Assembly (NCBI GenBank): GCA_040954595.2
Contig: CM082596.2
Coordinates: 2,294,001-2,358,000 of the forward strand
Reading direction: 5' to 3'
Length of the DNA: 64,000 nucleotides
From: Balanoglossus misakiensis
Lineage: Eukaryota > Hemichordata
Shown in pieces: positions 25,777 through 38,316 of this stretch (position 1 is the stretch's first letter; each line of letters starts with the position of its first letter). The notes under the pieces were generated by a model. That model was not told the origin of the DNA. It saw nothing but the letters and a program-made list of their open reading frames with translations, and did not search any database. Position numbers and translations under genes: made by a program.

Positions 25777-26808
25777 ATGTCTTATTTGAAGGAACTGCAA
25801 GAGGTAAGATTATGGACCGTAGTTTATGCAGTGACATTATTGCTGTTGCGTGGTAAATGTTGAAAGGCAGACATTTTGGTTCATTGAAATAGAAGAAAAT
25901 CTGACACCCAAACTACATGCCAAACATAATTAACAAAAAATTCTTCTTACAGGACAGAGCGAGAGGCCAGTATCGACTTTCAAATACACACGCAATAAGT
26001 ACGAACGGATCTTATATTCCATGAAGAGATTAGAATCCCCTTTGTTCACTCTGCTCAAAACACAACAGCGTTTTGTGATGGACTGAAAGGCCATTTTATA
26101 CAAAAACAGCCGATAGGTTCAAGGAGGGAATTTGCAATAACAAGATCACATTACAAGTCTGAAAGAAACAACAATACGGTATATATTTCTTTGTAGACTC
26201 TTATCAATGCTGTGGAGCAGGGCGATTTACAGACAGCATCGCTGTGCATCCAGAAAGGGGCTGATGTCAATGATATTCCGGTAAGCTTTTTGCGACTGTG
26301 CGCCATCAAATTTGACACATCAAAAATATGTACGGAATGTTGTTGATATGGGACAACATGACAATGAAAATATTACGATTGCATCTTACTGATGTCTTGA
26401 TATACATTCATGTGAAATAACCTTCACATTGTTTTTTGCACAGTGGGGAACTGAATCTCTCTTGATGCGTGCAGTGCGTTGTCGACATACAAAAATGTCC
26501 GAGTTACTGATTCGCAGTGGTGTTGATCTCAAATACCAATACCTGGTAAGCATATAGTATTTGTAGTTTTCTTTATGGGTATGATGATAGGGTATACAGA
26601 CAACAGTGAATCGTAAAAGTGATGTAAAATAATAAACAAAGCATGTGTAAGGTTCTCAATTCCTAAACTGTGAATGTCGTTATACAAAAATATGATTCTC
26701 TGTTCCTTGCAGGTATCCGAATCACCGAGAAAATCTGAGACTGCTATTGAGTACTGCAAATATTACGAAATGCGTGATGTACTTGAAATGATCAAGAAAC
26801 GGATGTGA
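25777..26808 (+). CDS. Small ankyrin-repeat protein
   Basis: Four exons: 25777-25803 (MSYLKELQE), 26197-26280, 26444-26545, 26713-26808. Every junction is phase 0 with standard GT-AG borders, giving a complete 102-aa protein. The second exon begins TLINAVEQGDLQTASLCIQKGADVN-D (written here with a break), a typical ankyrin start; the third carries TESLLMRAVRCRHTKMSELL followed by I-R-S-G-V-D; the last (ETAIEYCKYYEMRDVLEMIK) is a degenerate third repeat or cap. Two to three repeats with no signal peptide or other domain suggest a small soluble adaptor. I do not recognise a named orthologue. Poly(A) signal AATAAA at 27170. It stands alone between NPHP3 and the protease gene. Confidence 0.85.
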
Positions 26809-27431
26809 AATTCGTACCTTGCAATATCGGTACATTATTTCAGATGATTCTGACATTGCGCGATACGTCCAATGCTCTTGGACTCAGACCACCCATTGCC
26901 ACGGTAACAACGAATGCAACTTGTCCACTGATAATGAGCAATTTTCCATCCCCTGATTATAAAGGATGTTGTTTACATGCATCAACTCTGATTTGTTTAA
27001 CCGCTTGTAGATTATCAATGTTTTTTTCTTTGTTCGTCCTCCCAAAGGACCATTTTCAAAAGTCCATGTTTCCACATCTTTATGTCCGTTATTCTTTCAT
27101 ATTAAAACTATAGTTATATTAGTGACGCGAAGTAAAGCCATTGTATATCTGTTCATGTATATAAAGATCAATAAAGAGCTATAATTTCTGAGTACTTTTC
27201 CATGATTGTTTTTGATCACTTTAACTCACTTAAGCAAACATCGATGTCCTCCCCCTAAAATATGATGCAACCTTGTCTTGTAGCAAAAACTGTTTGTAAT
27301 ACATTGTATATAAAATGAAAAATATATATATACATGATATACTTGTGTGTACAGCCAATCAATGGTCGGCTTCTATCTGCGGACAGCCCATTGAATTATG
27401 GGAGAAAAAGTGCCGCCCAATAGTCGTTCAC
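26809..27431. other. Convergent 3' regions
   Basis: This spacer of about 620 bp is shared by the 3' UTR of the ankyrin gene (plus, AATAAA at 27170) and the 3' end of the protease gene (minus, stop at 27432-27434). It is AT-rich with no coding signal. Confidence 0.6.
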
Positions 27432-30400
27432 CTATGCAGTGACATCATGGCTGCTCGTGATGTCTTTTATCCAATCAATGTGTGCGTAGATGCTGGTGAA
27501 GAAAACGAATTTCTTGTAGCAGTGGTTGGCGTTTGCGATCCCCATCACATACCACCGGCCAGCCACCTATTTGCAAAGACAAGTACACCAGCTTTTAAGA
27601 TCTAGTATACTAGTATTTCGTGGCTATAACTATGTACTACCAGGGGTATGGGGAAAATGGGAACCTACTTTTTCATTGTTGTTGTTGGATAATAAATATA
27701 AGTTTACGTACCTGTTGAACGAGTGGAGGTCCATCAATGTTGGAGCAGAAATCCAAGTGGCGTTTGATCAGTCTAGACGTTGCACAGAAGACATCCAAAG
27801 GATGGGCATTCAGACGGTATTTGCAATCACGTGCCACACTCACTCTGAATGGTATCTGGAAGGTCAAGAAATCCAGTACTTTATATAAAAACCTCCGTAT
27901 CTAGTTGAAACACTGTGTGTGACTGTCTCTTATGAACTAATCAAGAGACACAGTATCTTTGAGTGTACACAATCGCCTGTGTTTGTTTAGCCTCCAATCT
28001 TTCTGGTATAAAAATGAAATGTTTATGGATTCTGGTTTGCCCAGTTTCCCCCCTTACCTTTTGGATGGACTCTTCCCCATCGTATAATCTCCATCCCGTC
28101 ACATAGCCGTATGTTCCAGGGCTTAGCTGTGACGCCGCAAAGTCAGACTTGGGTATACAAACTAGTAAGAGGAAATATGTATGGCCATACATTAAAATTA
28201 ACACTCACTTTTGGTAACTTTTTCTACCTTGAAAAAGTGACAATGGATGCATCAAAGAAGAATAGCCAGATGTGGACAAACAAACAAACGTTAACAAAAA
28301 AACAAATTTACATACCTGGTCTGATTGTGTCAGTGAATACAACAGATTCATTTAATCTGAACAAGGCTAGTCCGGTTCTCTTTTGACCATCAACAAAATG
28401 TTCGCTCACTTCGTACACTCTCTCATCTTTGCTGGGTCTGTCAATCCTTTCTCTGCCTAGGATAACTCTCAGTCTGCTCTGTGTTGGCAGTGTCTGATAG
28501 AAACGATAGCACCGTGCAGACAACAACACGAACGAATGGCTGATTAAGACCCCATCGCAACCTTGGAAGTACCGGTTGCCGTTGACAGTATAGTGAATGC
28601 TGGCTAGCCATGGCCATTTTTCCATTGTGAACCGGTTACGATAGTTTTCCCTTAGACCACAGTCCTCTATAAGAAAGTTATATGAATACCTGATGTCAGT
28701 TTTGGATATTAATAGACTTTAAAGATTGTAAACAAAAATTAAATAAGATCAAAATTAAATTAGTTCAATATATACCTGCACTGATGGACGAAGTGATGTT
28801 GTTGACTATGCTCTGTAGGTCTGGTCTTTCGGATTCCTTGGTGAGTTTTATTTTTCTCTGAATGTCGCACGTTTCACCACCCATCTCTGTCGAGACATCT
28901 GCAGTTACAGAAACAAGGAAGGATTTTTGAACTCAGTATCAAAAGTGTGAATAAACTTCACAAATATACCGGTAGATGGACAATAGAAATATTTCTAAAC
29001 ATTGTAAACTATACTCATTTCTATTCAGTAACTCGGCTATGTCGTCCTGAGTATAGCGTAACAGACTCCATGCTTTCAGGGAGGTCCCCCTGTCGAAAAA
29101 GACAAATTGACTAGCGAAGATGTATTGTATTTAGACCTTACCGATACCATTTCTGACGTCACCATCGGAATTGATGTGTTCGTGTATCCATTTATTAAAT
29201 CTGTATATGGCTGTGTAGACGCCTGGCCACTTGGAAGCACACTGACCTGCTCCCCAGCTTACAAGACCCAGCAAATGCCATCGCCTATCAATCTAGATAA
29301 AAGAAAATACAAGTACACGAAGATGAGATGAAGAGGTACATTTACGTGAGCAAACATTACTTTGGTTACAATACTCGTTGGGTACATGTTTATAACATAA
29401 GTTAACTTGCTGAAGTATATGGAATCAACGAGTCGCCCAAGTTGCCTGAGTGTGCCAGACAGTACACAGACGTCGTTCTGTTTTTTTTTTTCTTACCTGG
29501 ACTGAAAATTGTCCTCCGCTGTCACCGAAGCAAGAATCCTTGTTCCTTTGAGGGGAGTCTGCACAAAACATGTTGCATGTGACATGACTCACAGAGTATG
29601 AAGCTTCACACTCGGCACGGTCTGTTATTCGCAGTTTGACCTAAGGAAGAGGAGTTATATTTGAAGAAGTGTAAACACTCAAACGCATAGAATAATGTTC
29701 TGGTTTATGGTATTGCAGACTCCTGATTTTGGTATTGAGTGATTTGCAATGCTGAACGTCGATTGGTCAAGATATTGAAATAAAGGCGTTCAAACAACAA
29801 TTGCAAGAGAAAGTCGCCTACCTTGCGCAGAAAATCAGAGGATGAGCCATTTTCTGTCCGACCCCAGCCAGTCACCAATCCTGCTTCGCGGATCCTCATC
29901 CATTCTTTCGCCGAAGACGCCGACGGCAAGCAGACTTTGATAACAGGAAAGAAAAGACAAAAGAGACCAGTTGGAAATTTTGGAGAAAATTGAACACTGC
30001 ATTTTGATCAACCTTATAAACAAAGTTGCATCACAGAGACACTGTGTGATTGGAAAGCAGGACAAAATCCTTGTACCTTGATTTGGCAGCCTTAAAAATT
30101 GGCTTTCACACTTAACAGATTGCTATGTTGCTATGTTGAGCCATAATATTTAAAATACTGCCCGGGGTTTATCTCAGATAAACATCCACATGCAGTCACT
30201 CACTCACTCACCAACTCACTCACTCACTCACTTGGTGAAATATAACTGTTGTATTCCACAGGTTCCGCGAGTCTGATCAAGGCGATGTCACTGTCGAAAG
30301 TTGTGTTGTCATAGTTCGGGTGAATGATAATCTCATCGGCGAAACTCATGACTTCCTTTCTCTCCACCACTTTCCTGTTGATCTTTCCAAGAAAAACACG

Positions 30401-33400
30401 CAGTGAATCGGACGTCGCTGAAAGTCCCTCGATGCAATGAGCTGCAGTGACAACCCAACGGTGATTCAGCAAAGTTCCTCCGCAAAGAGTGTGTGAGGGC
30501 GCTGTGGTACTGTTCAGCAACACCATCCACGGCCATTCAGCTTTCCTCGAGCGATTCCCGCCAAAGATTCGCCTTCTTGCATTCACTACTTGCATCCCAC
30601 ATCCATCTGATAAACAGAAAATACAGAGACATTAATCGTACAAGCCATAATGTATAATTAAACTCTCGGGGTTCTTATCATGTCATATTAATCTAAAAAA
30701 AAAAAAAAAACCTGGCTGACCGTTACGATCGAACAATTATTTGTATATCATCATGTACATTGAAAATATCCCCTTTAAATGACGAACTGATGTATTATTA
30801 TCAGAGTGCATACAAAAGGACGTGGAAGCTAATAATCTTTGTTTTTACCTTGATTGTCATTGTCTCGTATCACCACCAACGTTCTGTAAAATTTACCGCT
30901 ATCATCAGTGCAGGTGTACACCCCGTTGTCTGACATTCTGCTCTCCAGAACCAGAAGGTCATTCTCGCGGTTGTGGAACATTCGATCGTTCTCCTCCGCG
31001 TCTGTGGTGGACAGTGGTCGGCCATCTTTCTCCCACCTGACCTTGCCTGTTATGTCGCTAATGCCACACCGGAGCTTGAAGTAGTCGCCGACAGTCCCAG
31101 TTAGATGTTCATCAATCTCGACATTGGACACTGAATCTGCAGTGATTAAAGGGGAAGTCCATTAATTTCTGAAAGAGTGACCTCAAAGCTACCGAACTAT
31201 ATAGAAATCAGCTGGACCAGTAACATTTTACTGCCACGATGCTACATCAAAAATAACACAATATTATTATACGACAAGAAATCATCATGAAAAACAGATA
31301 GCATATCATCTGTATAGTACACAGAATGTTTGAAATGATACGTATTCGAGGGACCAGTTGCCAGATGAAAGCGAAGATAATTGATTTGGATTCCGCTAAG
31401 CATTAACCTAAGAGGTCCATATGCTTTACTGATATGATGACCTCGAAATTCCGTCACACGCCAGGGTTGCATGCAAACTAGGCCAAGAAGCGAGATGTAA
31501 ATGAGGTTTTAATTTCATATGTAATAACATACTGTTCAACTGGAAAACAACAAAACCACACGTAACCCGAACAGAAATAATTGGAAATTAAGACTTTCCG
31601 AGTTAACTGTGGCAAGCAGGGCCATAACCAATGAGAATAAAAATTGTTGTAAATGTCAATTTCGAGGATTTGAGCTGTAATCATGGTCTGTCCTCCACAT
31701 TAAAAATAACGAGTGATCTCGGTCTGGACATGAAAGCTCTTATAGAATATTGTATGGGATATTTTCTTGATAATAAAAAAGAAGTTTCATCCATCTCTGA
31801 GACTGTATATACAAAGATTGCGTGCAGAAATGTACTTGTAATACAACCATCATTGTTTCACCAACATTTACGAGGGCAGTGTAAGGCAAGCTACTAAAAG
31901 GTCGGTCTATTTATAAAAAAAGTTGAAAACGACACCCCATGCAAATGTTCCTCAGCTGATTCTGCGCCGGCCAATCACTGACACGCAAAAAGTAGTCAGC
32001 CCATGCCGAAAATACCCAGATCTTGTAAGAAATACAAATAAACGATTTACAGTTTACTTATATATCAATCTTCTCACTTTAGCATAAACTACCGGTACAT
32101 GTAGTCACATGGTAAATTAAACTTCACGCAAGTCGCGTGTTCTTCTCTTTGGAGGACCGTGCATGTATAAGTTCCTGGCGATGCTAACAGTTTCATAGCC
32201 CTGTTTCTTGCTGTCTGACGTTAACAGGATAAAGTAGAGCAGTCACACTCACAGCGGCCAAAAAGAAGCAAGCTTCGTTTGCAGAAACTAGCTATACGGT
32301 TCCTGGCCAATTTGAACACAGCCATCAGTGGGACGCAGACATGTGACAACTGTATTACTTGGTCACAGTTTGACCAGATTTACGACAGGGCCACATTAAT
32401 GAGACACATTCTCCTTGACATATCATGCAAACTGAGTCTGTTGCTATAACGACATCTGCAGTTCACATGTGCATCTCGTTGCGATGGGCTTGATTTATCG
32501 TTATGACAAAACGATGCAGTGGCGAACAGATGGATGGCCAGAAATTCTGTAACCGCAGAAGTTCACAAAGTTAATTCAGGGGTGGGTACTCTTACCCACT
32601 CAAGGGCAGAATAGCGACACATGCTATTATTAATCAAAACTGGTCCAAAGCAAAAAAAAACGCCGACTAAGCACTTTTGAATCGACTGTTGTACATCTTC
32701 ATTGTACATTTTCATCAACCTATCAGGTACATCCTGTGTCGTCCATATGCTAAGTGGGTCAAGACGTCTATTGTACGTATTTATAGCAAGCAGCAAGCGA
32801 TTCATGATGTCCCATGGAGATAAAAATGTTTTACTTGCAATCGAAAACAGAAGTGACATATGCCAAATGATTCGCTTCGTCTCTAACGTCCAGGAGAGGA
32901 AAAAACTCGCGTTTCCATCTAATATAATCAGGTACAGAACGTTTACACTTCCTGGGCCAGAAAACACGTGGGCTGGAAAGATGTTGACAGCTCAGTAAAG
33001 CAGAAGTGAAACCAGTTTATCTTTAATCCTTTCACAAGACCACAATACATGAAGCGTAATGAGCGGAAACGTTTCGGACACTTTGCAAACTGCTAAGAAT
33101 AGTTGTTGACTCAATCGTAACACGTCAACTACACATCATGAAGTTTGCTTTCGCTTCTCTTTCACCGATTATTTAAATCTCTCTAGAAAAAACAAATAAT
33201 TCTAATTTTTCTATTCTTCATTTTCTTGACAACTCATTCGCTGCGAAGGGAGTTATTGAGAACAAACTCTGCAGGGATGGAATTTATAAAAGCCTGAATG
33301 GTATCTTGAACGGCTTTCGTAAAGTAACACAATGAGTTGCTTTACGGCATACATCAGTGACCGAAGCCCCAAGTATTCAAATAAAGTTTTAAAATCTCAC

Positions 33401-33633
33401 ATGTCGCGCCTGGAGCAGACGTGACGAGTCCGCAAATTCATGCAAATCAGACCAAACTCACCTACGACGAGGCCGGCAGCCCAAGTTCCAAGCATCACCA
33501 TGGTCGCCACGGTGAGTAGCGGAGTATTGGCAGTTGCATGCATGGTTGCTGCGTGCAGTGCTGGCTGGCCAGGGGCTTGGTGAACACTGAGAGCATTTGT
33601 CACGGTAGCTCCGGATCTGGTGCTAAGTTTCAT
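27432..33633 (-). CDS. Secreted Ig domain plus active trypsin plus inactive trypsin-like protein
   Basis: Eleven exons on the minus strand: 33462-33633, 30849-31136, 30232-30606, 29822-29934, 29497-29640, 29142-29292, 28776-28898, 28316-28666, 28058-28161, 27712-27855, 27432-27566. Phases agree; total 699 aa. The order is: hydrophobic leader (about 39-56; Met31 may be the true start), one Ig-like domain (LRCGI ... NGVYTC), then an S1 protease domain with activation site R166-IFGG, His210 in TAAHC, Asp260 in DSDIAL, Ser357 in GDSGG and Asp351 at the specificity pocket, so trypsin-like and apparently active. After a linker comes a second S1-like domain lacking all three catalytic residues: SARC (Arg507 for His), GLAL for DIAL, and CSNIDGPP (Asp648 for Ser), with no R-IVGG activation site. 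Active plus dead protease domains recall polyserases and clip-domain protease homologues. The substrate is unknown. An alternative donor at the end of exon 6 (gtatcg) also keeps frame. Confidence 0.88.
30193..30234. repeat. (CACT)n microsatellite spanning a splice donor
   Basis: On the minus strand this reads as tandem GTGA units beginning exactly at the 5' splice site of protease exon 3 (exon ends 30232; donor gtgagt). The repeat therefore supplies several overlapping GTGAGT donor words. See findings. Confidence 0.85.
31137..33461 (-). other. Intron 1 of the Ig-protease gene (2.3 kb)
   Basis: This is the longest intron of the gene, between the signal-peptide exon and the Ig exon. I read it for hidden exons or another gene and found none. 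It is AT-rich, with no strong repeat. Confidence 0.6.
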
Positions 33634-34234
33634 CCGGGCACCTCTGGCAAAACTCCAGCAATAACATCTGGGCGCTGATGTTTACTGGGTTACGTATTAA
33701 AGAGGCCATGTCTGTCAGCGCCCTCTATCTAGCACTTCTTTAGTGATATAAATTTTAACTTTTGAACGAGTCTCTGTTGAAATGTCGACGATACGTACAA
33801 TCAGTAGGGACCATAGACTTTCGTTTCTCAAGGATGGGACCCAGTCCCTATCAGCTGTATAGGTAAATAATCAAATTTCAAAAGACTGTATCGAGTGAAT
33901 ACTTATTTTTTTCAAAAGTAGTAATAAATCTGTGGCAGAAGCCAGCACAACCAAATGTCACGTTTCAAAGCTGTGCATTTTTCAGTTGTCGGGCGACAGA
34001 CATATTCAATGTATATGTCTCCCAATTTTGGCAGTGTCCCGACAGAGTGGTATTAATGAGTAAACCAAACACATGACGTCAGATCGCATGGACTCTGGAC
34101 TGGGAAGGTTTAATTAGAAACTCGCTCAGGACACATAGTCTCTCCACAAGATCATAGTTTACGATGAGTGTGCGATGAATTTATGGGCTCAAGTTGACTG
34201 CCAAGGTCATCGATATTACTAACATCATTGTAGG
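33634..34234. promoter_or_regulatory. Divergent intergenic region between protease and receptor genes
   Basis: The protease gene (minus) starts at 33633 and the SRCR-WSC-CUB-CCP receptor (plus) at 34235, leaving 601 bp between start codons. This must contain both 5' leaders and the promoters, so shared control is possible. I saw no perfect NF-kB, CRE or TATA element, so regulation is inferred from spacing only. Confidence 0.45.
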
Positions 34235-37200
34235 ATGAGTGGTTGTTTTCTAGCGTTGCTGGCTGTGCTGGTTGCCACGGATGCGACGGGACAAGGTAAG
34301 AGTTGGACCGACGTTTTCCCCCGCACGTATAAAGACACCCCATTGCCCAACCCAGATGTTACTAAAATGGTGACTGGGTTACCAAGCTCAACACAACGAG
34401 AGATGGGAATAACGGCATTTTTGGATTTTCTTCCCGTAAAACCCCAATGCAATACAATGAATTCAAGTTTCTCGAAAGGGAATCGTTTGTATTGCAAGTT
34501 CAGCAGTCTTTTTTGTTTTTGACGACACAAAATATAAGTTCAAGTGCATTTGTGGTCACATGATTGAATATATATTATCATCAGCGGATCACATAGTAAT
34601 AAAAATGGGTAACACTTCAACTTTACGTGAATTATTTATTAAACGATGCCGTGGTCGGCTGCTCAAACAATGATAGGGAGTTGCTAACAATTCTGAGGAG
34701 GACAATCTTTTCTTCCTGGCCTAACATACCGTACGTTTACATTTTTTAGGCGTGAGGTTGAATGACGAATTGTCACCTTACGAAGGGATTGTGGAGGTGT
34801 ACGTTCACAATGTCAGCGCTTGGGTCAGGATATGCGATGAAATTCGCTTTTGGTCGATGACAGAAGCAGATATCGCGTGCCGCCAACTGGGTAAGTCAAG
34901 TGGAAACGTGCCTTCTCAAAGCCATCAGAGAGGAGACAACATTATGTGGTTCCTTGACTCTTACATGAAGTTACCTGAGCCATTTTGGATTCTTATATTT
35001 AATACTCTTTGGGTGACGTGTTATCACGTACAGTATATTTGACCAGTATATCAAGTAGCCAGTTTCTGTCAACACTTTAAAAGGGACTGTCACATTAGCT
35101 AGGCGTGATTACTTTGGGGAGTTTGTTTTGTGCAAACTACGTTAAACAGTTTTTCAGCCTTATAGTTTGACAGCAGTTTGACTTTGTGTGCGTGTGGGGT
35201 GGGTCTATGTGGGTGATTTTACTATTTCCTTTTCCGCTACAGGTCACAATGAAGGAGCCATGTGGGACTCATCACTTACAAATGAAACCGAGTGGTCCGG
35301 AAAATGGATGTCTCAAATAATTTGCAAAGGTGACGAGGTCACCCTCCTTGGCTGTTCTTATGAAATAAGTGATGCATGTTTGGTTCAAAACAGTGCCGCG
35401 GGAGTCTCTTGCAATTGTAAGTGTTTTTCTCTTATTTCTTGCTGCTCCTATCATATTTTAATCGCATCAATCATATTAACATGATCGCCCAACTTTCCAC
35501 TATAAATTTAATGTGACTGTATGTATGTGTGTGTCTGTAACAGTTGCAGGATACCGTGGTTGCTATGTCGACAATATCAAAGACCGGGCTCTGTCAGGGA
35601 AAGCCTTCAAAAGCGTCAGCAACATGACCATCGAGAAATGTTTGAAGTTATGCCGGGATGAAAGTTTCGCTTTCGCCGGAGTAGAAAGTGGCGACGACTG
35701 TTACTGTGACAACGAAGATTCCAATTTCTGGAGACATGGCAGAGCTGATAATGAAAAGTGTGACACGGAATGCCAAGGAGACGAAAATCAGTCATGTGGC
35801 AGTCTCTTGATACCAGCACCTCCCCACGTAGGTGTATACGAAGGTGAGGAGGAGCACCTAAGGGGTATATTATCAGAAAAATAATAGTCCTCCAAACTCT
35901 TCCATTTTTATATACTAAGAGCGTGATGACTCTTTTTGAAAATGGACAAAAATGCTTTTATCAAAATCACCACTTTCATTTTTCTCCATAGAGTTGGTGG
36001 CCATTTTGAATTCCAAATCTGAGACAATTTTCTTCTCCCATTTTTCTCTTCTACGCAGCAAACATGGGCGCCTGCGGAGGTCTGATCAACGATGACGTTG
36101 GAACAGTTTACTCTCAGAATTTCCCCGGGGTCTATCCGACATCTGCGGACTGCGACTGGCTAATCAGCGGCCCCGATAACAGTTCCATCTCCAGCCAAAT
36201 CTCAATGTTCGAACTCAGAAACGAAAACGACTACATCGAGTTCAGGGACGGAGAAACCAGTGCCTCGCCTCTGCTGGGAAGGTACACCAAGTTGGACGGG
36301 GTCAAAGAAATTCCTGATACGTCATCAAATAAATTGTTGATCATATTTGTTGCGTATGACGGCGGGGATGAAACACGTGGATTCTTCTCAGTAGATTTCA
36401 AAAGTAAGAATAGCCTATTTTTACAAGGTAGATTTTCAGTAGGATCCTGTTGCCAATACATTGTATACGTATCTACATCAATGGGTATGACTTGGATACA
36501 AGAGGACTCGATAAGAATTTACCTGGACTAAAATTTGACAGAAAACATTTGATATGTCAATGATTGTGCCAAGTGTTGCACGTCAATATCGACTGTCCAC
36601 AATAACCCTTCAGAAACATGACAACCTATACGCTTCATTCAAGACTAATCTTGTTAAACATTGCTATCTTTCCAGCCTTATCGTGGTGTTTCTATAACAA
36701 CAGTGGCATGGATGAACCCGCAAATCAGACCATGGTCAAACCTGGCATGGTATTGATGGTGAAGTGCATCGATGGATACGACATCACAACAAACTACACA
36801 AACGTGACGTGTCTAGGCGATGGTTTGTGGGACAATGAAGTACCGCAATGCAGAAGTAAGTAAAACGGCTTGAGACTGGTCACCGTCTTTATGATTGGTC
36901 CACCAGTCCTGGCCAATGGTGTTGGCCTTCAGTGGATATCACATATAGACAATGCCCCTTAATGTAACGCCTGGAAAATGTCAACACACGGCTAAAATGA
37001 GACCCAATTTGACAAATAGTCTGAGACATTGATATGTGAATCTTACCAGCAAGCATTACTGACAGTAAATTTTATCTTTTCATACTTTGCAGAAGATGAC
37101 GATCATCATGAAAACCCTCACAGTAAGTATCAATCAAACATTTAATTTTTAACGTGGGTTTGATCCAGGTACACGTTTAGAGTGGTGAACAACTTTGCCA

Positions 37201-38316
37201 CTGGATTGGCCATTACCAAAGTCCATGCAAAGTTTGTGGGAATCAAAATGCGCCATTTCCATAGTGATTGATCGGGAAGTCTTTTTTATTACAGAATTTG
37301 GTGCCAGAGTTTTGATAGTGGTGGTCCTACTTGCCATATTGGCACTCATTATTCTAATCTTATATCAAAGGTAAGTTTGGTGTCAGGAGATTCTCTTGAA
37401 GCCAACTGAAACTGCCAGGAAACGTTAACTATATCGGGCATATTCCTTGTATGAAATCTGCATAAATTTGTCATTTTTACATGATGTAAAATTAGAATAT
37501 CACAACTTGTAAGCGCTAAGCCTAAGTGTTTCTTGTGATGATTAGGCTATTCTCCTTTATACACTGTCTTTCAGGTTGAGTAAAAAGAAACATCGCGAAG
37601 ATCGCAATCTGTATATTGACGACACTCAACGGCAGCAGCAACAGGGCGATTTGTGTCTTGGACACGGCCCGGAGTCGAACAAATACCGCTCGGTGGGCGA
37701 TGGTGGCATCCAAGATGATGCTGAGCTGTTCTGGGATGACTACGCCAGCGTCGACCAGAGTAAGAGTATCAACGCTGTCGCTGCCAACAAAGGCGACCAT
37801 TACACCCCGATGCACTCCGCGGGACAGGGCGACCTAGCCCCAGTAAACAAGGTCAACCTCCACGTCGGGGCGAACACGTTTAAAGATGAAGACGAGTGGT
37901 TTGAGGAGAACCCGCTTCGGGGCCCAGATCCGCAGAGGCCCAAGAAATCTACCGTTACCTCAGACGACTCCCGGTACGCCACAGTAGGCGCCCCGGGAAC
38001 GGAGTTCTCCGACAACGTGTTCTACGACAAGGGAGGGGACGAGGCCAGCGGGAACATGCCAAGCGAGAAGCAGAAGCTGTACGAAAACGACGACGTCACC
38101 AATCCCGCCCCATCCATCTGGAAACACACCACCGATGTTGGGTACGAACCCATGAATACAAGACCTGGGAGTGATGTCACAGCACACTTGTACGACAGTG
38201 CTGATCCCGACAGTCCACATTACAAGCCGCTGACAGAACGAGAGAAGAGCTCCTTTTATTCACTCACTGGAGTCGAAGACAAGCAATCCGATGGCGAACA
38301 CGACCCAATTTATTAG
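34235..38316 (+). CDS. SRCR-WSC-CUB-CCP single-pass receptor with tyrosine-rich tail
   Basis: Nine exons: 34235-34295, 34750-34890, 35243-35416, 35544-35843, 36059-36403, 36676-36855, 37093-37122, 37295-37370, 37575-38316. Phases agree; 682 aa. The order is: signal peptide 1-20; SRCR domain 21-125 (VRICDE ... ACRQLG ... LLGCSY); WSC domain 126-225 (YRGCYVDN ... DDCYCDN); CUB domain 226-340 (CGGLINDD ... YSQNFPGVYP); one CCP/sushi module 341-400; acidic-His linker exon of 10 residues; transmembrane helix about 415-433 (VLIVVVLLAILALIILIL); basic stop KKKHR; tail 437-682. Nearly every extracellular module is a phase-1 exon set, typical of shuffled domains. WSC plus CUB recalls Kremen, but there is no kringle. 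SRCR domains bind microbial or host ligands in scavenger receptors. The tail holds YTPM, YEPM (YxxM) and YEND (YxN) motifs, suggesting phosphotyrosine signalling. Ligand unknown. Confidence 0.9.
35992..36033 (+). repeat. Dispersed repeat, GGCGGCCATTTTGAATTTC family, copy 3
   Basis: This copy lies immediately upstream of the CUB exon (acceptor at 36058) in the receptor gene, so it forms part of the 3' end of that intron. It matches the copies at 6513-6555 and 19649-19690. Confidence 0.6.

Noticed and set aside
34235-38316. Calling the receptor a Kremen orthologue
   Set aside because: WSC and CUB are shared, but there is an SRCR domain and a CCP module and no kringle; orthology is not supported.
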